A DNA stretch of 64,000 bases from Gemmatimonadota bacterium (lineage in GTDB: Bacteria > Gemmatimonadota > Gemmatimonadetes > Longimicrobiales > Gaopeijiaceae): NCBI GenBank assembly GCA_022826005.1, contig JAJDVT010000075.1, forward strand, positions 1 through 64,000, given 5' to 3'. The position numbers were made by a program, and so were the translations under genes. The notes below the pieces were generated by a model that saw only the letters and a program-made list of their open reading frames with translations, was not told where the DNA came from and made no database searches. Positions 53,101-60,097 of the stretch are shown piece by piece. Within the stretch, counting starts at the first letter, position 1. Each line of letters starts with the position of its first letter.

Positions 53101-53329
53101 GACGACCTTCCTGGGCGTTGCGCCCCTGGTATTCGAAACCAGCATCCAGGCGCAGTTCCTGATCCCGATGGCGGCATCGCTGGGGTTCGGGATCCTCTTC
53201 GCGACAGGGGTGCTGATGATGATCGTGCCCGCGCTCGCCATGGTGCATCACCGGGTGGTGGGTGGGTGGCGGGTTCGTACCACAGCGCCGCTGGGCGATC
53301 CCTGCCAGGCCCCTACCGCCGCTGGGTGA
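50108..53329 (+). CDS. RND-family efflux pump, inner-membrane permease
   Basis: A 1073-residue proton-driven pump of the AcrB/HAE1-like group, starting at GTG 50108. The first helix is NGVAANLLMLFILIAGLFAL, the docking/porter domain opens with PEISLDRVLVSVVYPGATPD, and the central helices contain NLMSLFAFILAIGIVVDDAIVVGENI, where the paired Asp form the proton relay. The second half repeats this with MSLFGVIGLSGVVVNDSLVM. Substrates are not predictable. The last 17 bases overlap the end of a convergent gene. Confidence 0.95.
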   Translation: MNQDGGGARGPIAYMARNGVAANLLMLFILIAGLFALRGLVQEVFPEISLDRVLVSVVYPGATPDEIEESIILKIEEQIEGVEGLKHVRSTVSEGRGSVVAELNMGEDLNRALDDIKAQVDRIQTFPGGAERPEVSEVTNQQSVIRLVVYGDVSERTLKELAYRTEDALAALPVVSYVETTGVRDYEISIEVPLRRLRALGLTLGDIANAVRGGSLDLSAGSIATRDEEVRIRTTGQNYTQQDFEEIIVLSRADGTVVRLGDIADVRDGFRDVDLIGRYRGEPAAYVEVFRTADEKVLEIVAAVEAHLEEEVIPSLPAGVGLEIWNNDADILQSRLGLLVKNGFLGLALVLLALALFLEIRLAFWVAVGIAVSFVGTFAVMSVLGVSINLMSLFAFILAIGIVVDDAIVVGENIYAERERGARGVVASIRGTRRITRPVIFAVLTTVVAFCPLFFIPSSIGRIIGEIPIIVMSVLLFSLLESLLVLPNHLSHLPDRNGRPTRHKPHLIGRIQSGVESGLQRFIAGPLDRSLRFATGRPGVVIASGVAMIIVCVAMIPAGIIKVDFMPSVEGDLITASLEMPEGTPVQRTTDVARTLETTGYRALERLASGTGEEVDALLTGVNVTIGLPARQSGPGGAAADAASPQSNIAAVEFKFVSPEDRAVSAIDFQQAWREEVGVLPEAKSLGITAELISFGAPVHVELSHPDPARLALIGDSLMARLQEFGGVFDIQADQDQGLREIQLDLLPEARTLGLTLDNLARQVRSAFFGNEALRVQRGREEMRVYVRLPEEERNAIADVENYQVRTPAGGEVPLGRVASVRFGNSPTTIRRKDGQRVLTVTADVNTAIVTGDEVTNQLESSVLPALAAASPGLSYAFGGEQQEQVESFGALFGGFALAMLAIYALLAIPFGSYSKPLIIMAAIPFGIIGAVLGHVILGLQMAIMSLFGVIGLSGVVVNDSLVMIDFIDERRRGGMSGREAIVEGAKARFRPIFLTSVTTFLGVAPLVFETSIQAQFLIPMAASLGFGILFATGVLMMIVPALAMVHHRVVGGWRVRTTAPLGDPCQAPTAAG

Positions 53330-53831
53330 CTCCGGCTTCCCTCGCTTCGTTGTGGCAGTTTCCGCAGCCATTCCAGAAGATCGTCCACAGATGCCACATG
53401 CCGGTCTCCGCCGCGAATGTGAGCAGATGGCGAGGTCGTGATTCCGGCACTTCATAGTGGAAGTACTCATCGAGTGGATGCCGGTGGGACCGGTCTGCCC
53501 GCTCCCAGTCCACGCACTTCAGGAAGTTGTGGGCTCCCCCGGCTGACGGATCGGCCGCAACGCTGCATGCGGGAGTCGTGAAGACAGACCAGGGATGCTG
53601 GGCGGCAGCCCGGACCTCCAACTCCGTGCCGGCAACCATCCCCAAGAGTTCGGCGCGGCCCCCCAGGCCAACGGTCTGCAGGAACAGTGCTCTCCACGGA
53701 GTCCCCGCCCACACGTCCATGCCCCGGTCCTCGTCTTCGATCGGCGGGGCCGCGGGGTTCGGATCGTGACAGCTGCTGGCGCCAGCGAAGGCCAGCAGCA
53801 GAGCCACGGGCCTGATCCATTTCATCGTCAT
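53313..53831 (-). CDS. Lipoprotein with a single haem-binding CxxCH motif
   Basis: A 172-residue protein. The signal MTMKWIRPVALLLAFAGASSC suggests a lipid-anchored cysteine at 21. The mature part contains PWRALFLQTVGLGGRAELLG and ends with FWNGCGNCHNEAREAGVTQR, i.e. CGNCH near the C-terminus. One CxxCH motif is the attachment site for haem c; the usual distal Met cannot be assigned, so class is uncertain. No family was recognised. It converges on the RND permease (17-base overlap). Confidence 0.6.
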   Translation of the reverse strand: MTMKWIRPVALLLAFAGASSCHDPNPAAPPIEDEDRGMDVWAGTPWRALFLQTVGLGGRAELLGMVAGTELEVRAAAQHPWSVFTTPACSVAADPSAGGAHNFLKCVDWERADRSHRHPLDEYFHYEVPESRPRHLLTFAAETGMWHLWTIFWNGCGNCHNEAREAGVTQRR

Positions 53832-53941
53832 CGGCTGCCTCCCTTTCGCAAGGGGTCGTCAACTTGGTACGGATGGTGACCCGCTGACAGGTGATACGCC
53901 GAATGGGATGTCAGGTTCCCGGGGCAGCGCTGCCTGCCGGA

Positions 53942-54736
53942 TCACTTCAGCAACTCGAGCACCTCCCCCTTCTCCACCACTTCCCCGGTCCCCTCCAGGA
54001 ACGGCCGCACGTCCGCCGCCACCTCGTCCCAGCACAGTCGCCTCACCCGGCCGGCGACCGCTCTACGCCACGTGCCCTCGGTAAGCGGCTCGGCCTCTGC
54101 GGCGCTCTGCCGCACCGCTGCGTTCAGCAGCGCCAGATTCGGTGCCGGCCAGCCCGGGTCGCTCAGATACCAAGCCAGGTCGTAGATGTCCCTTCCCTTG
54201 GTCCAGGGCCGGCAGAGCACTGCGTGCAGCTTCCCGGCGAGGAGCGACGCCCGGTCATGATGGTGAATCCGCAGGGAGACGTGCCGCCTCACCAGGCGCG
54301 TCGCGGTCACGGCGCCCGCGGGAGGGTTGGTGTCCACATCGATCCTGATGCCAAGCACCTGGTCCCGGTGCGGCGAAATGCGCGCGTCGTGGAGTACGCC
54401 CCGGAAGCGAAGCCAGCCGGCGTGTACGTTGCCGCGGTCGCGCAGCGAACCCGCGACCTCGTACCCCTCCCGCCGGAACTGCCGCGAGATGTCGCCGACC
54501 CAGCCGCGCAGGTCGTACGACTCCGGCGGACCCTCGAGCGCGAAGTCGAGGTCCTCGGAATATCTGGGCAATCCGTAGAGGAAACGCAGCGCCGTGCCAC
54601 CCTGGAACGCGAGCGGCGACATCGCTCCGGCCCGCTGCAGCGCCTCGAGGATCCGGGCCTGCAGGTATTCGCGCAGCACGTTGCGCCCCGCCAGCGGATC
54701 CATGCCGCGGACCAGAGAACGAAGATGGTCTCTCAC
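53942..54736 (-). CDS. abiEii: AbiEii-type nucleotidyltransferase toxin
   Basis: A 264-residue protein of the type IV toxin family. The nucleotidyltransferase core GGTALRFLYG (residues 46-55) and RYSEDLDFAL (58-67) match GG-x-S/T...D-x-D, and TKGRDIYDLAWYL near residue 190 is the second conserved element. AbiEii enzymes transfer nucleotides (to tRNA acceptor ends in studied cases), arresting growth and aborting phage infection. The start codon overlaps the stop of the cognate antitoxin gene (54733-54736), giving coupled translation. Confidence 0.88.
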   Translation of the reverse strand: MRDHLRSLVRGMDPLAGRNVLREYLQARILEALQRAGAMSPLAFQGGTALRFLYGLPRYSEDLDFALEGPPESYDLRGWVGDISRQFRREGYEVAGSLRDRGNVHAGWLRFRGVLHDARISPHRDQVLGIRIDVDTNPPAGAVTATRLVRRHVSLRIHHHDRASLLAGKLHAVLCRPWTKGRDIYDLAWYLSDPGWPAPNLALLNAAVRQSAAEAEPLTEGTWRRAVAGRVRRLCWDEVAADVRPFLEGTGEVVEKGEVLELLK

Positions 54737-55419
54737 GGTGCTCGATTCACCCCTGTGTGCGGCGGCAATTCATGGCCGGTCGGCAGCGGCTCATACGCGG
54801 ATGCGGGATCGTCGGCCAATTGCCGCACGTGAGCCGCCGCGCGGGCCAGCTTGGGGCTTGCCGTCTCGCAGGCAATCGCTTCCACCCTCTCCGCCGAGAG
54901 GACTTCCACATTCAGCCGCAAGGCATCGATCCAGGCGGGGTTGTCACCTCCCGGCTGGAGATGCACCAGGTCCAGCAAGGCCTTCTCCACCGAAGCGACG
55001 AAGGCACGCTGATCGCCGGCGAACTCGACAAGGCGGTACCAGCTTCTGAGGCCGGCCTTGATGTAACGGAAAGAAAAGCGGCCGAGCGGCGTGGTCCTGA
55101 CGTGCGGACGGCCCGGGCCGCAACTCGTCACCTCGGGAACGAATTCCGGGATGGCGCCGGCAAAGGCAAGTGCCGAGAGACCGCTGACATACGACCCCGG
55201 CACCAGGCGATTCGCCACCAGGAACGGGTGGGGGATCACCTTGCGGTAGGGTGGAGCCAGGGCGAACAGGCCGCGCCGCAGCCGGAGCAGCCTGCCGGCC
55301 GCGCACCACCGGCTCAGTTGGGCTGGAAGTCCCGGTTCTCGAGGCCGGCCGGCCGTGAGGAAGCCGGTCTCGAATACGGGCTCATCCTCTACGATTTCGA
55401 GTAGCTGCGCAAATTTCAT
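54733..55419 (-). CDS. abiEi: AbiEi-type antitoxin/transcriptional repressor
   Basis: A 228-residue protein starting at ATG 55419. The N-terminal winged helix reads MKFAQLLEIVEDEPVFETGF, then LPAQLSRWCAAGRLLRLRRG and LFALAPPYRKVIPHPFLVAN, as in AbiEi/AbiEi_4 antitoxins; the C-terminal domain includes VASVEKALLDLVHLQPGGDN (the conserved EKAL..L). AbiEi represses the operon and neutralises AbiEii. It precedes the toxin with a 4-base overlap and has its own AT-rich promoter. An upstream ATG at 55491 would place the start outside that promoter and is rejected. Confidence 0.85.
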   Translation of the reverse strand: MKFAQLLEIVEDEPVFETGFLTAGRPREPGLPAQLSRWCAAGRLLRLRRGLFALAPPYRKVIPHPFLVANRLVPGSYVSGLSALAFAGAIPEFVPEVTSCGPGRPHVRTTPLGRFSFRYIKAGLRSWYRLVEFAGDQRAFVASVEKALLDLVHLQPGGDNPAWIDALRLNVEVLSAERVEAIACETASPKLARAAAHVRQLADDPASAYEPLPTGHELPPHTGVNRAP

Positions 55420-55425
55420 ATAGGA

Positions 55426-55454
55426 ATTATGGCATGATTTACAATGTTCTACAA
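55426..55454 (-). promoter_or_regulatory. Leaderless promoter of the abiE operon
   Basis: Minus strand: TTGTAG (55454-55449), 17 bases, CATAAT (55431-55426), then 6 bases to the ATG. The spacer and -35 include TGTAGAACATTGTAAA (near-palindromic TGTA-GAACAT-TGTA), a possible AbiEi operator. The patch is strongly AT-rich compared with its surroundings. Confidence 0.7.
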
Positions 55455-55511
55455 TAATTCTGTCTTGGCTAGGGAACAACGGCCCGAACACGCGGCGTTT
55501 GCGAAACGTTG

Positions 55512-56621
55512 TCAGGGACGCGTTTTGTCGTCCCGCCGCCCATCCCGCGGATCCGCCCCCATCTCCGTCGGCAGGTCCGCCCGGTCCCCCCAGTCGCGCC
55601 AGCTGGCGTCGTAGAAGCGTACGTCCAGACCCATCATGCGGGCCGCGATGTAGTCGACGCTCGCGCGCATGCCGATCATGCAGTAGACGACGTGGGTCCT
55701 GTCCTCGCCGGCGCCGTGGCGCTCCAGGATCCGGGCGATCTCGTCCGCCGCCCGAAAGAGGGTGTTGTTCACGGGGTCCATCAGCTCCTCCCAGTAGAGC
55801 TGGGCCGCGCCGGGGATGTGCCCCGGACGTCCCGCGCCTCCGAGTCCGCCGTCGGCGCCGGTGTACTCGTCGTCCGGACGCGCGTCGAGGAGGACCAGCA
55901 AAGGGTCGTCCAGCCGCTCGTGGATCCAGTCCGCCGAGACGCGGAAGTCGATGGGATTGACCGCCGCCACGTCACCGGGCTCCACCGGGCCGGGCTCGCC
56001 GCTCTCCACCGCCCCACCGGCCGCCTTCCACGCCGTGATTCCCCCGTTCAGCAGGAACGCCCGGTCGCCGAGCCCCAGGAGGTCGAAGGTCACCCAGGCG
56101 CGAGCCGTCGCCGTCATGCTGCTCCCGTAGATCACCACTCTCGATTCCCGCCCGATCCCGGCAGCCTGCAACACATCGACGGTCTCCTCCAGGGTCCGGA
56201 ACTCGGACCGCCACCCCCGCTCCCCATCCCAGGTGATCGCGCCGAAGCGCAGGAGGCGTGCGCCCGGGATGTGCTCCTCCGCGTACTCCCCGTTACGGCG
56301 CTCGAGCTGCACCACGACGACGTCTTCCGTGCCGATGTTGCGCATCAGCCACTCGGCATCGACCAGCGGTTCAACCGGCATCGTCTGCAGCCCGGGAGGG
56401 CCAAATGCCGACGCCGGCGCCCCGGCACCCCCCGCCGGATCCTGCGCCGCAGCCGCCGAGGGCGACAGAATGGCGCAAGCGACCAGGGCGCAGGCCAGCG
56501 GCCCGCCCGGGACACCAGGGGAATTCGCGTTGTGGATCGACGGCGTCCCGAGGAACAGAGGTGACCTCCCGCCAAAGCACCCGACCACCGCCGGACCCGC
56601 CCCCGGCACCAATCGCATCAT
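55512..56621 (-). CDS. Exported two-domain rhodanese (sulfurtransferase)
   Basis: Up to 369 residues with two rhodanese domains. The first (about 85-200) has an inactive loop, VVIYGSSMTATARAW. The second (about 220-350) has the catalytic-cysteine loop VVYCMIGMRASVDYIAARMM. DARPDDEYTGADGG...GHIPGAAQLYWEEL is the typical CH2-type segment. Signal-like PLACALVACAILSPSAAAAQ lies around residues 41-60, so the real start may be nearer to it than the annotated ATG 56621. It should transfer sulfur from thiosulfate or 3-mercaptopyruvate in the periplasm. The start is 6 bases after the TonB receptor stop. Confidence 0.85.
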   Translation of the reverse strand: MMRLVPGAGPAVVGCFGGRSPLFLGTPSIHNANSPGVPGGPLACALVACAILSPSAAAAQDPAGGAGAPASAFGPPGLQTMPVEPLVDAEWLMRNIGTEDVVVVQLERRNGEYAEEHIPGARLLRFGAITWDGERGWRSEFRTLEETVDVLQAAGIGRESRVVIYGSSMTATARAWVTFDLLGLGDRAFLLNGGITAWKAAGGAVESGEPGPVEPGDVAAVNPIDFRVSADWIHERLDDPLLVLLDARPDDEYTGADGGLGGAGRPGHIPGAAQLYWEELMDPVNNTLFRAADEIARILERHGAGEDRTHVVYCMIGMRASVDYIAARMMGLDVRFYDASWRDWGDRADLPTEMGADPRDGRRDDKTRP

Positions 56622-56627
56622 CCCGCC

Positions 56628-58865
56628 TCAGAACCTTGACGTAAGGGTGATACGGAAGCTCCGCGTGGCCCCCGGGTTGCGCTCCTGGACGTCCACGTAT
56701 TCGGCTTGAAGGAGATTCTCGACCTTGGCCTGCACATCTACGTCCATCAGGGTCGTGCCCATGCGCAGGTCCACAAGGGTGATGTCCCCCCGCTCGTCCA
56801 GAGGGAAGGCAAGGACCTGATCCGCGCGGCTCCGGTAGCGCAGATCGAGCGCGAGACGTTCCGCCCACGTGGAGAGCGTCGTCGTCAGGTTGTGGTCCGA
56901 TCGGTAGACGAGGGGACGACCGGTTCGCTTGTCCTCCGTATCGAGATAGAGGTACGTCGTTTGCAGAGCGAGCTTTTCGGGGATGATGCCGACCTTGGCG
57001 CCGGCATCGATCCCGCGGACGCGCGCCTCCGCGACGTTGCGGAACTGGAAGGTCAGCACCTGGCCCGGCGCCGCGGACACCTCGATCAGCTCATCGTATT
57101 CGCTCCAGAAGAGACCCACGTCGAACCACAGCCAGTTCCTGGGGCTCATCGTGGCCCCCACTTCGCTTGCCCACGCCGATTCCCCGCGCAGCTCCAGATT
57201 GGGGACCACGCGGAATCCGAACACGACCGTCGAACTGTACTGCTCGGAGACACTCGGGGCCCGGTAGCCGCGGCTCAGCGAGGTCCGCAGGCTGAGCCGG
57301 TCGGACGGCTCGTACACGAGACCGATCTTGGGGTTGATCGAAAAGTCATTCTCCGCCGAGGAGGCTCGGTGCAGGTCCAGCCGCACTCCGGTGGTTCCCC
57401 GGACGCGGTCCGAGATTTCAATCTCATCCTGCAGGAAGAAGGCCAGGTCGGTGGTCGTCGGAGTCGGTTCGAGGAAGTTGGAGGAGATTTCGGTGTACGA
57501 GGCCTCCGCGCCGGTCGTGAAGGAGTGGCGCCCTCCGGTGAACCGGGAGAGCTGCACGTCCGCACCCCAACGGGTGGAGCGGTGGAAGTCGTCGTTGTCG
57601 TAGAAGTAGTTCTGCGAGCGCACGTGCTGCACCTGAGGCCGGATCTGCAGCTTCAGCACCGGCGTCACGACCGGCGTGGCCGTCATGCCAAGGACCAGGG
57701 CGATGTCCCGCTTCCAGTCGCCGAGGTGGGTGGGGTCCACTTCCAGCGGGCGTTCTGGCGAGAGCCATGTGAAGAACTCTTCCGCTTCCTCGTGCTTCCA
57801 GTTGACAAACAGCTCCAGGGGAGTGGTCGTTTCCGCTCCGAATACGGTCTTGGCCCGCAACCTCCACCGCTCCACACCGCCGTTCTGCCTGAAGCCGTCG
57901 GAGCCCTCGCGTCCCACAAACACGGTTGTTCCGGCGCGCCCGATCTGGCGCGAATGCTGGATCTGGAGCCCCCGCATGCTGAGAAGCTCCTCGGTGAAGT
58001 CGCGCTCGCCGGGCGTATCGAAAATCCCGTAGTACCCGCGCACGATGGTTCGCTCCCCGTCGACCGGGGGACGCGTGATCACGTTGACCACCCCGCCCAT
58101 GGCGTTGGTGCCGAAGAGGGTCGAGTGCGGGCCCTTGACGATCTCGATCCGCTCGACGTCCAGGAGCGGCAGGAGGCCGAAGTCGATCGACGACCCGACG
58201 TTCGCCAGCGCGCGATGGCCATCGAGCAGCATGAGCACCCGGCTGCCCACGCCCCGTGCGATGCCGCTGGAGCCGCGGATGTCCATCTGGCCGGCGTTGA
58301 AGGTCACACCCTGGGCGAACGGGAGCGCTTCGTTGAGGCTGGTGACGTCCCGGCTGCGCAGCTCGTCGCGCCCGATGACGGAGACGCTCACCGGTGCCTC
58401 CCCGGGCCGTGCATTGCCCCGGTTGGCCGTTACCATGACCCCCGGCAGATCGAACAGCATCCGCTCCAGGGCGATCGTCGGAGGCTCCCTGACTGCCGCG
58501 CGAGGATCGACCGCCCGGTCCACCGTTCTGTACAGCCCGGCTACCACGACCAGCCGAACGGGCCCGTCCTGGTCCGGAAGCGTGAGCTCGAATCGGCCCT
58601 CGGCGCCGGTTAGTGTGCGCAGTTGCATGGAGCGGACCCGCACCTGGGCCCCCTCGATGCCCTCCCCGGACTCGGAGTCGATCACCCTTCCCCGAATCGT
58701 GACCTCCTGGGCCGCCAGCAATCCGGCGGGGACGACAAGCGGCAGCGAGAGGGGAATACGGAGCGCGGCGCGGCGCGTCCGGGCGACCAGGGCCGCGGAC
58801 ACCGCGAAGAACCCTGCTCTGTGCCGCCGCTCTCGGCGCGGCACCGGCACAAACCGCCAACCCAT
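56628..58865 (-). CDS. TonB-dependent receptor with N-terminal carboxypeptidase-regulatory-like domain
   Basis: A 745-residue outer-membrane receptor. The signal region is IPLSLPLVVPAGLLAAQ, then a CarboxypepD_reg-like/TonB-C domain (VTIRGRVIDSESGEGIEGAQ), plug (VARGVG-type SGIARGVGSRVLMLLDGHRA; VERIEIVKGPHSTLFGTNAM; GGVVNVITRPP) and a barrel ending RSFRITLTSRF with terminal Phe. The plug resembles catecholate-siderophore/BtuB-like receptors; ligand unknown. It sits between a small lipoprotein gene and the rhodanese gene with gaps of 3 and 6 bases, so the three are one operon. Confidence 0.9.
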   Translation of the reverse strand: MGWRFVPVPRRERRHRAGFFAVSAALVARTRRAALRIPLSLPLVVPAGLLAAQEVTIRGRVIDSESGEGIEGAQVRVRSMQLRTLTGAEGRFELTLPDQDGPVRLVVVAGLYRTVDRAVDPRAAVREPPTIALERMLFDLPGVMVTANRGNARPGEAPVSVSVIGRDELRSRDVTSLNEALPFAQGVTFNAGQMDIRGSSGIARGVGSRVLMLLDGHRALANVGSSIDFGLLPLLDVERIEIVKGPHSTLFGTNAMGGVVNVITRPPVDGERTIVRGYYGIFDTPGERDFTEELLSMRGLQIQHSRQIGRAGTTVFVGREGSDGFRQNGGVERWRLRAKTVFGAETTTPLELFVNWKHEEAEEFFTWLSPERPLEVDPTHLGDWKRDIALVLGMTATPVVTPVLKLQIRPQVQHVRSQNYFYDNDDFHRSTRWGADVQLSRFTGGRHSFTTGAEASYTEISSNFLEPTPTTTDLAFFLQDEIEISDRVRGTTGVRLDLHRASSAENDFSINPKIGLVYEPSDRLSLRTSLSRGYRAPSVSEQYSSTVVFGFRVVPNLELRGESAWASEVGATMSPRNWLWFDVGLFWSEYDELIEVSAAPGQVLTFQFRNVAEARVRGIDAGAKVGIIPEKLALQTTYLYLDTEDKRTGRPLVYRSDHNLTTTLSTWAERLALDLRYRSRADQVLAFPLDERGDITLVDLRMGTTLMDVDVQAKVENLLQAEYVDVQERNPGATRSFRITLTSRF

Positions 58866-58868
58866 CGC

Positions 58869-59324
58869 CTACCTTCGTTGCCAGATCGACAACGAGACTG
58901 CCAGGGCAGGCTCCGTGACAGTCACGGTGAAGGTCCGGCCCTCCAGCGTGTACGTCCCCCTGGCCTGATTGAGGTTGCCCGCCTGCTCCCAGGTCCCGTC
59001 GCTGCGGACCGTGTAGGTCCCCTCGTCGTCGAATGCGGTGGTCCCGCCCAGCCCGTCCGGCACCGAGATGCTCATCTCGAAGGTTCCCATGGACACGTTC
59101 CCTGTCGGGGGATCCTGGCGCAGTATGAAGACCCCCGAAACCAGGGGCGGCTCCAGCGTCCGGCCCCCGGTCACCAAGGGCGATGAGAACGCTGCAAGGT
59201 CATAGGTTCCGGCAAGGTTGGGCGCCAGGTCCTCCTCCGGCGGCGTCGGTTCGTCTCCGCCGCAACCGGCAACCAGGACCCCCCCGGCGAGGAGAGCCGG
59301 CAGCACGGTCGAACGGTGGTTCAT
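58869..59324 (-). CDS. Small lipoprotein, first gene of the TonB-receptor operon
   Basis: A 151-residue protein starting at ATG 59324 with AAGGAGATC upstream. The signal MNHRSTVLPALLAGGVLVAG ends in a lipobox cysteine, followed by an acidic/Pro linker (GGDEPTPPEEDLAPN). The rest is a lipocalin-like run of strands: LAGTYDLAAFSSPLV, GVFILRQDPPTGNVSMGTF, DEGTYTVRSDGTWEQAG, ARGTYTLEGRTFTVTV. No family is recognised with confidence; by position it may deliver ligand to the receptor or stabilise it (inference). Confidence 0.7.
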   Translation of the reverse strand: MNHRSTVLPALLAGGVLVAGCGGDEPTPPEEDLAPNLAGTYDLAAFSSPLVTGGRTLEPPLVSGVFILRQDPPTGNVSMGTFEMSISVPDGLGGTTAFDDEGTYTVRSDGTWEQAGNLNQARGTYTLEGRTFTVTVTEPALAVSLSIWQRR

Positions 59325-59485
59325 TGCGTTGATCTCCTTGCGCCCGGCGGGCCGCCAATGTGCGGAAGCCGGCCGGGCCCCCAGTTGTCCCCTTGGTGAA
59401 CCAGCGGTCAGAATGACAACGTAAGATGGCACTGCACGCCTGACCAGACCGATCCACGCGAGCACCAGCGACACGGCATCCCTGC

Positions 59486-60037
59486 ATGAAGGACACCGAA
59501 CCCTTCCTGATCGACGGCAGCATACCCCGGGGAGCCGGGGACCTCTTTGCCCGGCTCGACGAACTGGGCATCGCCCATAATACCTTCGACCATGTGCCCG
59601 TGTTCACCGTCGAGGAGGCCCGCCGCCTCCGCGGGCGAATCGACGGGGCGCACTCCAAGAACCTGTTCGTGCGAGACAAGAAGGAGCGGCACTGGCTGGT
59701 GTCGTGTCTCAGCGAACGGAAGGTCGACCTGAAGTGGCTCGCCCTGGAACTTGGGACCAAGCGCCTGACCTTCTGCACCCCGCGCCGCCTGGCCGGCTTC
59801 CTGGGCATCCGCGCGGGAGCCGTTTCGCCGTTCGCCATCCTCAACGACACCGGAGGCGTTGTACGCGTGGCCATCGACGCGCAACTCCTCGCCGGCGAGC
59901 CGCTCAACTTCCATCCGCTCGACAACTCCAGGACCACGTCGGTCTCCCGGGAGGGGCTCTTGCGCTTCCTCGAAGCGGAAGGACACCCGCCGAAGATCCT
60001 GCACTTCCCGGCGGCCGCGACACCCGCCCGGGGCTGA
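59486..60037 (+). CDS. YbaK/ProX-type aminoacyl-tRNA deacylase (prolyl-tRNA synthetase-associated)
   Basis: A 183-residue cytoplasmic editing protein. The family pattern is clear: LFARLDELGIAHNTFDHVPV, FTVEEARRLRGRIDGAHSKN-LFVRDKK (catalytic lysine), HWLVSCLSERKVDLKWLALE, GIRAGAVSPFAILND and FHPLDNSRTTSVSREGLLRF. It matches the PrdX/ProXp 'prolyl-tRNA synthetase associated domain' group, which hydrolyses mischarged Ala-tRNA(Pro). It is divergent from the lipoprotein gene at 59324; promoters for both should lie in the 160-base gap, where none was picked out with confidence. Confidence 0.9.
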   Translation: MKDTEPFLIDGSIPRGAGDLFARLDELGIAHNTFDHVPVFTVEEARRLRGRIDGAHSKNLFVRDKKERHWLVSCLSERKVDLKWLALELGTKRLTFCTPRRLAGFLGIRAGAVSPFAILNDTGGVVRVAIDAQLLAGEPLNFHPLDNSRTTSVSREGLLRFLEAEGHPPKILHFPAAATPARG

Positions 60038-60097
60038 GCGCGGCCTGTCCCGACAGCGCGTTGGACAAGCCCGCCGCGGCATTCGAGCGTCGGACCG

